From: Amanita rubescens
Taxonomy: Eukaryota > Basidiomycota > Agaricomycetes > Agaricales > Amanitaceae
Assembly (NCBI GenBank): GCA_015039365.1
Contig: WION01000270.1
Span: 1 to 64,000, forward strand
Length of the DNA: 64,000 bases
Direction: 5' to 3'
Shown: in pieces, positions 32,730-45,588 of the stretch
How the letters are laid out: each line of letters starts with the position of its first letter
Numbering within the stretch: position 1 is the first letter of the stretch
The notes under the pieces: generated by a model
Told to the model about the DNA's origin: nothing
The model's input: only the letters and a program-made list of their open reading frames with translations
Database searches by the model: none
Program-made: the position numbers and the translations under genes

Positions 32730-35164
32730 ATGGCATCCGAAGATTCTTTCAAGGCGGGCGACATCTCTGAAAATGCTGTTATCCAAAGCGAAAGCTTGGT
32801 GAACAAGATACCTGAAGCAGAGCGCCGGCGGATACTGCGAAAAATAGACATCAAGCTTTCACCTTGCGTTACCATCTTGTATCTTTTATCCTACCTGTAA
32901 GTGAGCATATAGCAAAGTATTCACCTGCTCTCTGACAATCCAAAGTGATCGTCTCAATATTGGTACATCCTAACGTTTGGTTATGAAACAGGGAATCCTA
33001 ATTTCGTTTATTCTAGGGAATGCGAAGATAGCCGGGATGGTTCAGGATGCTCATCTTAAGGGTCTTAGGTTTAATATTGTATGTGTTCAATTTAGAAGTG
33101 TACGCCAGGTTTGGCCTGACTATTTAAATAAAGGTTGCGGCCGTTTTCTTCGTACGAAGCCATCTCTATTTGAGGTTCAATAATCTGTAATGATTGTCTG
33201 CAGATACCATATGCTCTTGCAGAAGTCCCCTCGTACGAGCACGGTATTGCGACAACTGTGGCGTTTGTTGACTTGAGGTTTTCTAGGAACATCATTATGA
33301 AACTTGTCAGGCCGTCACGTTGGAGTAGGTTTGTACGTGTATCTTTTTTCCTGAACTCACATCTTGATATAGTACCGTCAATCATGATCGCTTGGGGTAG
33401 GATATGATTCGAAGTATGCCTACCTAAATTCTGATGATCTACTCAGGTATTGTCATGACGCTGATGGGCTTGTGTAAAACGTTTGAGGGGTTATTAATGT
33501 TCGTATCTATATCTCTCTTCAGAAGGGTGATATCTAAGCGACATTGTAGTGCTCGAATATTCCTTGGCTTGGCTGAAGCCGGCCTATACCCTGGTGTAAG
33601 GTCTTTCATTCCACGACTTTCCGGGTTATCATTGGCATGTGTAGGTTGTATTCTATTTGTCCGTGTGGTACACAAGGCGAGACCTAGCTTTGAGACTATC
33701 CATTTTCTTCTCCGCCGCATCAGCTGCAGGCACGTCAATCTGAAATTCAACCATCATATTAAGTGACATTTTCTAGGTGCATTTAGTGGTATCCTAGCGT
33801 AGGTGTTAAACCTTCATTTTCACATCGTGGACCGTAACTCTTTCATAGTTTTGGAATTAAACATATGGAAGGCATCGGTGGTCTCCATGGATGGCAATGG
33901 ATAGTGCGTCACTTTTATCACATTGTTCTGCATTACATTAATATCGCCGCAGTCTAGTTTTGCCTCGAAGGCTTGGGTAGATTCATAATTATTTGCGTCC
34001 CAACTCTTCACTGATGCGTAATCAGCTACAATTATTATAGCGACTCTCTCTTACTTCATGATGCATGATGTTAGTCTGACCATGTCCTTATTCTCTTCGT
34101 GCTTCTAAACGCTGTTATAGTACCCGGGTACGGTGACCTTTCTAACACCGCAAGAAAAGCAAGTGATCATCAACATGCTCAAAGAGGACACGCAAGGCCT
34201 CGCTACTTATTACGATGCAAAATTCATCTGGCAAGCGTTGTCGGATTACAAGTCTTATATCCTGTCCGTGATACATCTTTGCTCCACAACAGCTGGCTAT
34301 GCTATTGCGCTTTTCCTCCCTACGATCATCAATTCTCTAGGAAAGCGAGAGTGACTTTTGACACAACGTGTGTCTCATAGTGTGCGCAGGTTACTCTGCA
34401 GCAAACGCTCAACTTTTATCAATTCCTCCTTACGTTGTCGCATGTATTTTCGCCATGTCAGGCAGGTATATCACGTCGTGCCACGGGTCATTTTTGACAA
34501 CAATGTGCTACAGTTGCATATGTCTCTGACAAATACAATCTGCGAGGCCCATTCGTCATTGGGGGATCTGTTGTCTCGCTTGTTGGGTTCATCATACTTA
34601 TCACACAGACGAAGCCAGTTGTAGGTTATGTGGGTAGCATTGTTGCTGTTACAGGACACTTCTCTACCGTTGGAATTGGGTTGGCCTGGGCTGGCTCTAT
34701 TGCCGGGGGTGATGTCAGGAAAGGTGCGTCATCAATTCTTTTATCATCAGACGAGATTAAAGGGAAACCTTAAGGAGTGACCCTTGCTTTGGTTATTACA
34801 ATGGGAAATCTTGGAGGGTGAGATACTCCCCTATTTGTCAAGTTGAACATGTTTGATATGACATCGGCAGCGTGTGCTCATCCTTTATATACCTACAGCC
34901 ACCCCGTTTCTTTATGGGCCACGGTATTTGCATTGGATTGTCAACTGTAGTGTGGGTTTAATTTCTCGTTTATCGGGAAGTGAATTAAACAGTTTCTTCC
35001 ATAGTATTTCTCTCACCTTATATTTCATGTGGGACCTTTGGAGACTGAACAAGGCTAAGGAAATTGATTGCGCTGCTCGAGGTCTTGATGAAATTAAAAA
35101 AGGCGACCTTGTAGAGCTCGGGAGCGAAAGCCCACTGTTCCGGTATGCGTGCCACATTCGTTGA
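32730..35164 (+). pseudogene. MFS transporter copy A (ACS/allantoate-permease family), decaying
   Basis: A major facilitator of the anion:cation symporter family, 12 membrane helices, whose fungal members import small organic acids such as allantoate or nicotinate. Starts MASEDSFKAGDISENAVIQS; later blocks are VRPSRWIPSIMIAWG, ARIFLGLAEAGLYPG, GIGGLHGWQWI, FLTPQEKQVIINMLKEDTQG and WDLWRLNKAKE, ending LGSESPLFRYACHIR. Coding parts are spread over about 20 short exons as in copies B and C. Two splice donors intact in the other copies are altered: GT to GC at 33730-33731, after the helix ending SAASAA, and GT to GA at 34341-34342, after FLPTIINSLG. The second should block splicing and leads to a stop nine bases later (KRE). 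Probably non-functional unless that intron is handled differently. First member of a tandem triplet. Confidence 0.5.
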
Positions 35165-36209
35165 GCAAGTCCCATCTCTAAGCTTCCCTCAGGTTTACAA
35201 TCTAAGGTAACTAAATCTCCTGTTTATTCCGCTTTTCACTTTACCGTATTCTCCTGGAGCTGGGAAGTAATAACAAGAATGTACATAACTGAGTGTGCCA
35301 AGACCTAATGTCTCGACGGTCTCGCACATCGTCATCCTCGGTAATTTGGCACTTCTTGCTGGGCGGTATGTAATAGTGTATGATCACTGTGATGGTGCCT
35401 AGGTCCGAGTCGGACACCTGTCCAATATTCCCATGGCTGACAAACGCAAATCAGGTAATGTTGAAGTTATTGGGCGACAACACCCCCCGCTTTACTGCAG
35501 GAGTGACACATGCAACACCAGTTTCGGCAATGTAGCGCGAGGGGTCCGGGGAGGAGTAACGTGCTGGCTCGCTCCTCAGGCGTGCAATGAACGGCCGTGA
35601 TCCTTGGCCTACTGGAAGCTAGGATTTGCTTTATTGGACACTTGAAGTGCAACGGAACAGCTCCCTTGAAGGGCGTGTACAAAGATTTCATCGTAATGGG
35701 TCACCTCGGGGTGTCATATTCGTGTCAGGCCGGTCCTCGCAGTCACGTCTTTCTGGGAAGGCAAGGCGCAAAGATCGAGGCAGACGTATGCTATCTACGG
35801 TGCTCAAACCAGCCAGGCTAGGACCTCTAGCTTCTCTTGGATTAGCTGAGTTCAAATGGAGGTAGCGTGGCCGTTCTGAAATGTCCGAGACGCTCCATTG
35901 GTGTATCTGCACATGCCACAAAGTTTGTTAGACTCACCCCATCTCTTCTCTGACAGAAATAGGGGCAATATGATTCTGAAACAATGCGAGGATGGTTTCT
36001 TGAGTAACGTTTCCATTCCGATAAGCCGCGTTCATCGGTTTGTGGCAGGGCTTCGCATGCGAAAGTTGACTGGTACGTAGATTTCCGCTTTCACATCATC
36101 TCAGTTAATTTTAACTTATCCTACTCGGTCCGAGTCCTTGTCTTGTGGTGTCATTTGGTACTTGAACACATCGAGTTTATCCCGTGACCTGTCTGAATTC
36201 ATGTATCAA
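35165..36209. other. intergenic, no gene recognised
   Basis: Spacer between transporter copies A and B. Short ORFs on both strands have no recognisable content. Confidence 0.5.
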
Positions 36210-36243
36210 GGGGCTGCCAAGTAGCGAGCAGTTATATAAAATG
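36210..36243 (+). promoter_or_regulatory. conserved promoter block of transporter B
   Basis: GGGGCTGCCAAGTAGC followed by GCAGTTATATAAAATGCA, matching the blocks before copies A and C in sequence and in distance to the start codon. Confidence 0.5.
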
Positions 36244-36279
36244 CATCACTTTTATCGCTCGCATTTGATATAGACATCC

Positions 36280-38687
36280 ATGGGATCTATCAAGACGGAA
36301 GACGTTTCTGCTGTTAGCGAGAGCGAAGGCATGATGAACAAGATTTCCGAAGCAGAGCGCCGGAGGATACTGCGAAAATTAGACATCCATCTTTTACCTT
36401 GCGTCACCATTCTATTTCTTTTATCCTTCCTGTAAGTGCGCATATAGCAGAGTACTCACGCTATTCTCCGTTGTTTTCACCAATTCTCAGCGATCGTATC
36501 AACATTGGTAAATCTTTACGTTGGGCTACGAGGCAAGGAATCATCATCTCGTTTTATCTAGGGAATGCGAAGATTGCCGGAATGGTCCGGGATGCTCATC
36601 TTACGGGGCTCAGGTTTAATATTGTACGCGTTTAATTTATGAATGTGAGCCGGTTCGACCTGACTATTTAAAGATTGCAGCCGTCTTATTCGTACGAAAC
36701 TATGTCTATTTGTGCTTGAACGACCTCTAACCGATGTCGCATAGATATCGTATGCTCTCGTCGAAGTGCCCTCGTATGAGTGCATTATTGCCCCAAATGT
36801 GACGTTCGTTGACTTTGCGATTCCTAGAAATATTATATTGAAACTCGTTCGGCCGTCACGCTGGAGTAGGTTCAATTGTACACGTCCTCTCATTTTAAAC
36901 TGACATACTCGATAGTACCGTCAATAATGATCGCTTGGGGTACGGCACAATTTAAAACATGTCTACCTGAATAATTGATGATCTACGCAGGTATTGTTAC
37001 GACATTGATGAGCTTGTGTGAAACGTTCGAGGGCTTATTGATGTTCGTGGTCCTTTTCGTTCTTTAAACTCGTGATGTAAGAATCGTAGCGCTCGAATCT
37101 TCCTTGGCTTCACTGAAGCTGGCCTATTCCCTGGTGTAAGCGTCTCCCATTACGCGGCTTTCTAAGCCATCACTGACATGCGTAGGTTATATTTTATTTG
37201 TCTCTGTGGTATAGGAGGCAAGATGTAGCCTTGAGAATCGCCATTTTCTTCTCTGCCGGCACAGCTGCAGGTATGTGAATCCACGATTCAAATCATCGTA
37301 TCAAGTCAACTTGCTGTTTCCTAGGGGCATTCAGCGGTATCTTAGCGTAAGTGTTGAAGCTTCGTTTTCACATTGTGGACTGTAACTCCTTGATAGCTTT
37401 GGGATTGAACACATGGAAGGCATTGGTGGTCTCCACGGATGGCAATGGATAGTACGTATACGTTACTTTCAACACTATTCTGCAATCTATCGACATCGTT
37501 GTAAACCAGTTTTGTCTCGAAGGCTTGGGTAGGTCCATGCTTCATGTCTTCGTTCTTTCGCTGACGCATAATCAGCGACAATTGTTATGGCAACTCTCTC
37601 CTACTTCATGATGTATGATGTTAGTTTGATCATGTCGTTGTTCTTCGTGGTTCTCATGCTGTCATAGTATCCAGATACGGCGACCTTCTTAACACCACAT
37701 GAAAAACAAGTTGTTATTAACACTTTGAAAGAGGACACACAAGGCCTTGCCACTCATTACGAAGCAAAATTCGTCTGGCAAGCGTTTTCGGATTACAAAC
37801 CTTATATCCTGTCTGTGATTTATCTTGGTCTTTTGATACCTGGCTATGCGATTGCGCTGTTCCTCCCTACAATCATTAATTCGCTGGGTAAGCAGGGGTG
37901 GTGCTTGGTATAACACGGGTCTTATATCGTGCGCAGGTTACTCTGCAGCGATTTCTCAACTTCTTTCGATTCCTCCCTACGTGATTGGATGTGTGGCCGC
38001 TATTTCAGGCAGGTCTACCTCATTGGTCCGCCAGATAATGTTGATGACACTGACACAGTTGCATATTTCTCTGACAAATGCAATTTACGAGGTCCATTCA
38101 TAATTGGGGGATCCGTTGTCTCGCTTGTTGGGTTCACCATACTTATCACGCAGACAAGGCCTGATGTAGCTTATGTTGGTGCCATACTTGCTGCCGCTGG
38201 AGAATTCCCTGCCTGTGCGGTTTTCCTGGCCTGGGTTAGCTCTATTGCTGGAGGTGATGTCAGGAAAGGTGCGTCATCGCCTTTTAGTTAGCCCTAAGGA
38301 CTAATAGAATGCTTAAGCGGTGACGATTGCATTTACTTCTGCCGTGGCGAATTTCGGAGGGTAAGATATTGATAGTCTTTCCTATTTATTCAGTTAATCC
38401 GATCTTAACAGTGTCTGCTCGTCCTTTATATATCTCAAACCACCCCATTTCTTTGTGGGACATGGCACTTGCATTGGATTGTTAACTGTGGTGTATGTCC
38501 TACCCCTTGTTGACATAGAAACAAATTCAACAAATTCTTTTATAGTATCACCCTCACCTCGTTTTGCATGTGGGATTTTTGGAGAATAAACAAGGCTAAG
38601 GAAGCTGATTGTGCTGCTCGAGGGCTTGACGAAACTCACAAGGGTCAGTTTACAGAGCTCGGAAGCGAAAGTCCATTATTTCGGTAA
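36280..38687 (+). CDS. MFS transporter copy B (ACS/allantoate-permease family)
   Basis: Plasma-membrane symporter for a small anion, substrate unknown. Following conserved splice sites I count 19 introns, nearly all 45-60 bp, giving about 472 residues. It starts MGSIKTEDVSAVSESEGMMN and ends LGSESPLFR, stop TAA at 38685. Typical ACS blocks: SRWIPSIMIAWG, FEGLLIARIFLGFTEAGLFP, LWYRRQDVALRIAIFFSA, AFGIEHMEGIGGLHGWQWIF, FLTPHEKQVVINTLKEDTQG, AIALFLPTIINSLG, CNLRGPFIIGGSVVSLVGF, AGGDVRK, and a C-terminal helix before WRINKAKEADCAARGLDE. All introns have GT-AG ends except one, after VAAIS (donor GC at 38009-38010), which is GC-AG in all three copies. No frameshift or stop was found, so this copy should be functional. 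Confidence 0.5.
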
Positions 38688-39780
38688 GCACTGGGTTAAT
38701 TGAGCGACTTGCAGTTCTAAGTGTTTCTCAAAGATTTATGATCTGAGATAATTAAGTTTCGTGACATTTATAAATCAACCCATTGTACCGTAGTATCATG
38801 ACACTCAAATCTAAGGAAGTAGTAACAAGAATTTGCATGAGATGGGCGCCAGACTCCCCAATACATCACCATTATGGCATATGTTGCCCTTTTCGGACCC
38901 GCACAATGTCCCAGCAATTAAGTAACGAGCCGACCGCATCACATCGGCCACCTCTCTCCACAACTAGGAGAAGAAAAACGCAGTTCTAATTCCACCCACG
39001 TTGCGTACGTTTCAGGAACTGGGTGCTGATGACGTTCCGTGGTGTAGTGGAGATGCTCTGCGCGATTAAAATGACTGAAAAAGATGTCCCAAGATATTCG
39101 GTGCATTTGTTCGAATGATGTGGCATATGAAAGGATGCTTTCTGAATTGGAGCATACTTGAATGCAAGTGACAGGATCTGGGCACATTTGTAATTATATA
39201 TGGGTCCTGTGGATTCCGTTTGAGTATACCATTATACGTTAAAGTCTCATGAATTCGGCACAATTGTATCCGAGACTCCACTATGGCTCTATTTTCAGTT
39301 CTTGAGGCCTCGTATGGGCGCTGGGCTACGGCATGCTTCGCAAAGTTTGGGTCAATTATTGGGGATGGTGCCACGCAAGGTAAGGGAGTCAGGACGGCCC
39401 GTGCGAGTAACCCTCCGTTCGTCACGCATCTATTATGGTGTTACTGCTGTCACATTACTTGAATTCATCCGAGTTCTGGTAAACATCACGTACGTGTAAC
39501 CGCACCTCTGGCAATCTCGACTTTAAAGAAAATAAAAGGATGACCCTTGGGAGCCCACGGAAGGGTTATCAGCAAGCCATATTTACTGGTTCGATGGAAG
39601 GCTCCAAATGCGACTCGGCCTGCTGAACTCGTCCCAATTCTCTTGCACCTTGTCTCGGTTAATTATAATTGTCGTAGACGGCTAGTAGAACTATCTGACT
39701 CCTTGTCCGCAGGAATTGGATCATTATTTGGAACTCCTGAAAACACATCGAAGTCATACCGTAACTTGCATTGCATTGAA
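38688..39780. other. intergenic, no gene recognised
   Basis: Spacer between copies B and C. The first 100 bases resemble the 3' flank of copy C (AGATTTATGATCTGAGATAA word). The rest has no recognisable gene. Confidence 0.5.
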
Positions 39781-39820
39781 GGGGCTGCCGGGTAGCATTG
39801 AAGCAGTTATATAAGATGCA
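39781..39820 (+). promoter_or_regulatory. conserved promoter block of transporter C
   Basis: GGGGCTGCCGGGTAGC followed by GCAGTTATATAAGATGCA, the third copy of the block seen before A and B, about 30-70 bp from the start codon. Confidence 0.5.
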
Positions 39821-39848
39821 CTTCTTTCATCGCTCGCTTGAGATAACC

Positions 39849-42327
39849 ATGGTGTTTTCCAAGACGGGAGGCGTCTCTGAAATCACTATTAGCCAGAGCG
39901 AAGGCATGACGAGCAAAACACCCGAAGCAGAGTGCCAACGGATACTGCGAAAAGTAGACATCCATCTCTTACCTTGGATTATCGTCCTATTCCTTTTATC
40001 CTTCCTGTGAGCGCACACATTGCAACCATCGCTGTCCTCAGGCTGACAGTTTTACAAATTCAAAGCGATCGAATCAACATCGGTATATTCTAATGTTTGG
40101 TTATACAACGGGGAGTCACCATGTCGTCTTTTCTAGGAAATGCGAAGATTCTTGGGATGGTTCGGGACGCTCATCTGACGGGGTTCAGGTTTAATATTGT
40201 GAATCTTTGGATGATTCGTAAATGTGCTATTGATTTGGCCTGACTAGTCAAAGATTGCAGCCGTCTTCTTCGTACGAAGTATTCTCTATTCGAACCTGAA
40301 TAATGATGAACGCCCCACAGATATCACATGCTCTCGCCGAAATACCTTCGTACGAGCAATATCGAGACAAATGTAGCGTTCTTTGACTTGACATTTCCCA
40401 GAAATATCATATTTAAACTTGTGAGGCCGTCGCGGTGGAGTATGTTTGTATGCCTATCATTTATTTTATGCTCACAAACTCGACAGTACCATCAATTATG
40501 GTCGCTTGGGGTACGATACAATTCTAAACATGTCCACCTGAATAACTGATTATCTACGCAGGTATCGTCGTGACACTGATGAGCTTGTGTGAAACTTTCG
40601 AAGGCTTATTAATGTTTGTGGTCCCTTTTCGTTATTTATACCGGTGATGTGTGAATGGGAATTGTAGCGCTCGAATCTTCCTTGGCTTGGCTGAAGGTGG
40701 CCTGCTCCCCTGCGTAAGGATCTTTACTACATGACTTTCCAGGTCTTCACTGACTTGCGCAGATTATACTTTATTTGTCTCTGTGGTATAGAAGGAAGGA
40801 TTTGGCCTTGAGAATCGCCATTTTCTTCTCTGCTTCCACAGCTGCTGGTACGTCGACATGTCCTTCGATCATCGTCTCAAGTTAACGTCCTATTTCCTAG
40901 GTGCATTCAGCGGTATCCTAGCGTAAGTGTTAAAGCATGATTTTCGCATCGTGGACCGAAACTTGTCGATAGCTTTGGAGTTGGACATATGGAGGGCATC
41001 GGTGGTCTCCATGGGTGGCAATGGATAGTGCGTTAATTTCATCACATTGTTTTGCAATCAATCAACACCGTTGTAATTAGTTTTGTCTCGAAGGCTTGGG
41101 TGTGTTCATGCTCCTTCACGTCCCCACCCTTCGCTGATGCGTAATAAGCGACGATTGTTATAGCAGCCCTCTCTTTCTTCATGATGTATGATGTTAGTTC
41201 GATCATATCGTCGTTCTCTTCATACTTCTCAACAGCCACAGTACCCAGATACAGCGACCTTCCTAACGCCGCATGAAAAAGAAATTGTCGTCAAGATGCT
41301 CAAGGAGGACACGCAAGGCCTTGCCACTCATTATGAAGCAAAGTTCGTCTGGCAAGCGTTGTCGGATTATAAGTCATATATCCTTTCCGTGATTCACCTT
41401 GGTCTTTTGACACCTGGCTCTGCTATCTCACTTTTCCTCCCTACGATCATTAATTCTCTGGGTAAGCAAGAGTGGTGCTTGCCATATATGGGTTTTATAT
41501 CGCGCGCAGGTTACTCCGCGGCGATTTCTCAACTTCTGTCAGTTCCTCCTTACGTTATCGCGTGTGTGGCCGCTATTTCAGGCAGGTCTATCATGCCGTA
41601 CCACGGACAGTTTTCATGATAATCTAACAGTTGCGTATTTCTCTGACAAATGCAATCTTCGAGGTCCTTTCGTTATCGGGGGATCCGTTGTCTCGCTTGT
41701 TGGGTTCATCATACTTATTACGCATACAAGCCCAGAAGTAGGTTATGTCGGTACCATTATTGCTGCTGCAGGAGGATTCCCTGCCATTGCGGTTTTCATG
41801 ACTTGGGTGGCCTCTGTTGCTGGAGGTGATGTCAGGAAAGGTGCGTCATCAAAATCGTTTGGTCAGCCCTAGGTATTAAAAGCTTAAGGGGTGACAATTG
41901 CTTTTACTTCTGCCGTGGCGAATTTCGGAGGGTAAGATACCTTTTCTATTTATTAAGTTGACTGTTAGTAATCCAATGTTAACAGGGTATGCTCATCCTT
42001 TATATATCTTAAGCCCCCCCGTTTCTTTTTGGGTTATGGTACTTGTATTGGACTGTTAATCGTAGTGTACGTTTTTTCTTTCGTTGGTCCGGAACTGTAC
42101 TAAACAGTTTCTTTCATAGCATTATCCTTGCCTCGTTTTGCATGTGGGATTTCTGGAGACTCAATAAAGCTAAGGAAGCCGACTGTGCTGCTCGAGGACT
42201 TGACGAAAGTCAAAGGGGTGACTTCACAGAGCTCGGGAGCGAAAGCCCATTATTCCGGTATGCACTCTACATTGGTCGAGTAAGTCGCAGCTCTAAGAGT
42301 TACTCAAAGATTTATGATCTGAGATAA
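39849..42327 (+). CDS. MFS transporter copy C (ACS/allantoate-permease family)
   Basis: Third tandem member with the same intron positions as B and no frameshift found. Starts MVFSKTGGVSEITISQSEGM. Blocks include ISHALAEIPSN, SRWIPSIMVAWG, ARIFLGLAEGGLLPC, LWYRRKDLALRIAIFFSAST, AFGVGHMEGIGGLHGWQWIF, FLTPHEKEIVVKMLKEDTQG, HLGLLTPGSAISLFLPTIIN, NLRGPFVIGGSVVSLVGFII, VASVAGGDVRK and WDFWRLNKAKEADCAARGLD. Compared with B, the stop after LFRY is lost and the protein runs on through ALYIGRVSRSSKSYSKIYDL to 42327. Divergence from B within helices suggests the pair may differ in substrate. The same GC-AG intron is present (donor at 41582-41583). Confidence 0.5.
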
Positions 42328-43067
42328 CTAAAATGTGTCACGTCTATATGTGAACGTGATTATCATGACGTGCCATGATGCCCCAATCTAAGGAAGTAGT
42401 ACTAGAATATGTAAAATACTGATTACCGTCCAGATCCTGATGCAGATGACTTGATAAGTGTTTGTGATATACTACCAGTGTTCCACCGCTGCGGTACATT
42501 TTCTCTTCAGATACGCTCTGCAGTCGTGAAAGAGATATACTCACAGTGTAGTTATTCTGCAGATGAAAATCAACTCTTCAAATCGACAAAGCAATCTGCA
42601 CTATAAACTTGAGCAATGATTAATGAAGTACGCACAAAGTGAATTAATGAAAAAGCGCATTTAACGTGCTTTGGTCGACACCGCCAACTTGCGGGTCTTA
42701 AGCCTGGGGCCCACGGCAAGGAAGCACGAGGAAAAGAGCGACGGCCCCGAGGGGCGACGCTTCTTCACCTTCCCCAGGAAAGGAAAGACTCACTGACTCA
42801 AAGCGCATCCTGACATCCGCCCTCCCATCTCCTTAGCCACCGCCTCAAGCTTGACCGAAGAACTCCGTTCTTTGCTGCCGCTACAGAGCGCACAGAGTTG
42901 CTCTGAAAGATCCGACGACAGGCTTGACCAGGGTCTGTGTCTTCACCTTCCTAGCTTATCAGTACGCAAAGCAGGGAATATCGCCAATCCGCGTCACCTG
43001 TGCAAAAGCATGAAGCAAAAGTCAGAAAATGTTATGCGAGGAGGATGAAGACGAATAAAAGAAGAAA
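42328..43067. other. intergenic, no gene recognised
   Basis: No ORF with recognisable content. It ends in the 3' region of the minus-strand ORF that follows. Confidence 0.5.
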
Positions 43068-43646
43068 TTAAAACTTGTGAAATCTCTCCGCCGCCTCTCG
43101 GCGTTGTCTCAGTAATACGGCGACGTGTTGGAGCGATTTCCGTGCTGGTAGGTCCAGTTCTCCCTTTCTCCTGCGTTCTTTCATTGCGAGTCCAGTCGAC
43201 TTGTTCACAGTCCTAACCCGCTTGAGCGACTTTGAATTGTCCGCCACGGCAACTGGCGAGGTGGGTCCAGCAGGGGCATCTGCATTGATCAGTCCCAACT
43301 CTGCCTTGTCTCGCGCGTAAATGCTCGTCATCGACTCGTCTAGGACGGAATTATCCTCGTTCACGATATTCCGCCCCGACATATGCAGCTGACGAATGTT
43401 AGCATTCTTTGGAGAAGAGGTACTTATCGTTGCGCGGTCCTGCGTCCGTTTTCCCTGTTTCGCAGAAGTGGGGATGATTTTCTGCAATCTATCGGGAGAA
43501 GCGGATGCAGGCAAGTTTTGGATTGGAGCGAAGGGCTGGCGTCCAGCGCCAGCCTTGGATGTAGGAATGGGCATGGTGGGCATGGTGAGCATGAATGGCA
43601 TGATAATCTGAGGTCGTATCGCTTTCGATTCACCTTTATATGACAT
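43068..43646 (-). CDS. hypothetical basic protein
   Basis: A 192-codon ORF, MSYKGESKAIRPQIIMPFML at its start. The N-terminal third is Met/Pro/Ala-rich, the middle is Ser/Thr-rich, and the C-terminal 60 residues are strongly basic with a likely helix (RKSLQHVAVLLRQRREAAER). No catalytic or domain motif is visible. A TATATAAAGG-like word (complement at 43636-43645) overlaps the proposed start, so the real start may be one of the internal Met codons. I do not recognise a family; moderate doubt whether it is real. Confidence 0.5.
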   Translation of the reverse strand: MSYKGESKAIRPQIIMPFMLTMPTMPIPTSKAGAGRQPFAPIQNLPASASPDRLQKIIPTSAKQGKRTQDRATISTSSPKNANIRQLHMSGRNIVNEDNSVLDESMTSIYARDKAELGLINADAPAGPTSPVAVADNSKSLKRVRTVNKSTGLAMKERRRKGELDLPARKSLQHVAVLLRQRREAAERFHKF

Positions 43647-45588
43647 TTAGTTGTCAGCCGCAACTTCAATCGACCAGTCTTGATCGCAACTTGGGGGTTC
43701 CCCTATCCAGTGGAGCTCATCGGCATGTTACTAGCAGGCACTGCAATACTGCGAAGCTGATAAGATTGCATTGAATTTAACGTAGTGAGAGTTATTGTAT
43801 GAAGAAGAATGTAACGGACTATTTTCCATTACCTATTTCAATTATTTGATCCACCCCAATTTATCGAGAGACGCATTTAGCATGTTTCCTGCAGCTTCCG
43901 AGTCCCTCTTTCTGTCGCCTATTATGTCAGGAGAAAATTGCATCAAATGGAATGTGACCCGAGCTTGACCGGTAGGCTCCTTTAAACTGTATTCGGCACC
44001 GACAACCGGTGCGCTGGCCACGACTATAAATGTTTTTGCTCCTCTCCCGATTCAGTGGTCGAGTTTGACTGGCCGTCAAAATCATGGTCAGCCACAAGCT
44101 TCATCTCAGGTGCCAATTTTGCTCACCGCCGAGTACCAGCGTTTCAAAAATATGTACTTCCGTCCCGATGACGCAACGTTGACGTTGACTTACAGCAGGT
44201 GGTTTATAGGGATAACGCGATAGTATGACGTACCAAAATCGAGAAACGAGCCACGAGGCTTCTCGATTAGGCAATCATTCGCATAGGTACCCCTTGTCAA
44301 GCCTAGCGAGTAATCGATGAACTGGTTGACCCCGCACATAGTACGACATGATCTAAGTTTTGATTAACGTTATGAAGATCATGCGCGATAGAGTGAGTAA
44401 GTTCCGAGGCCTGGACCTAGTACTGACAAAATGATCATGCGGAGATAAGCGAGACCGTCCTGCACGGAGAAAGGGCGCAGAAAAGGGATGGCAATTATTG
44501 GTGCCGAGGGATGGGCAACTTGTTCGAATAATCCCGAAGAGTTGGTCCCACCTTCCATCACGAAAACGAAAAGGAGTTGAAAGCTTTATTTCGAACGTGC
44601 GTTTGGTGTATATCCTGCGAATTGACAGAGCCGAGTTCCTGGACCTCAATACGCCACAAGGAAAATAATATTAATACGGTTGTTGCATCAAACACGACAA
44701 CAAAAGCAAGCCCTCGCAAATACTAATAAGGTGTGTTAATGGTATACATATATGTCACGGCTTGGATAATATATTCGCCTCCCGTATCGGGTTTTCGGAG
44801 GTTGGTTCCTTGACGGACGCTAAACGCCCGAGCATCCCGCGGAGACCTTGGCCAGCCTTTAATTCAATAGAAACACATGAATGGAAATTTTGACTTCTGT
44901 AGTCAACCGTCAGGTCTATCGCCGAATGAAACAAAAACCTGTCTATTTCAACGGCATGGAACGAGTTTGATGCACCAAGAGACCGTATCATGGATTCTTT
45001 CGGATTTTTCCTGGGCAAGTCGAAGAACGAAAGTTGAGGACGAAGATGGGGTGGGAAAATGTATCAGAATAGGTTATATGTATAGACACCTAAATGCAGG
45101 AAGCCGAGTGGATCGTATTGAAGAACTTTCCATCGTTTGAGTGTTAGGCTTGGGTGCTCCAATAAGACCTTTTTATTATTATCACCGTATGTGAAAAAGC
45201 CTCATCGCAACAGACTGACCTCGTTGACATTGGCATGGGGGTGATGGTTGGGCAGTGAATGACCCATGCTCAGGAGCATCTATGATCGGCAGCTTATGTT
45301 TTCGGACGCTGACTTGGTTGCCGAAGCACCGACGTGAGAGGGTGATTGATAAATCAGGCTCTGAGGCCATGTCTGGGACAAAATACTTTGGAAAACTTTT
45401 TGAAAATTAATTAAATTAATTAATTAAGAAGAGAAGAGAGAAGAAAGGAGAGAGATCAACACAGAAATAGATGAGATATATGCATTCTAATAAAAACAGT
45501 ATACAGCAAACCTATACTATCCTGAGCCTGCATTCTGAGCCTGTAATGAATGGAATTAGCACATAGAGATACACTATTCAATCTAACA
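43647..45588. other. intergenic, no gene recognised
   Basis: Long gene-poor stretch with short ORFs only. Near 45,400 there is an AATTAATTAATTAATT run followed by a purine-rich GAGAAGAGAG stretch, a boundary to the AT-rich block that follows. Confidence 0.5.
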
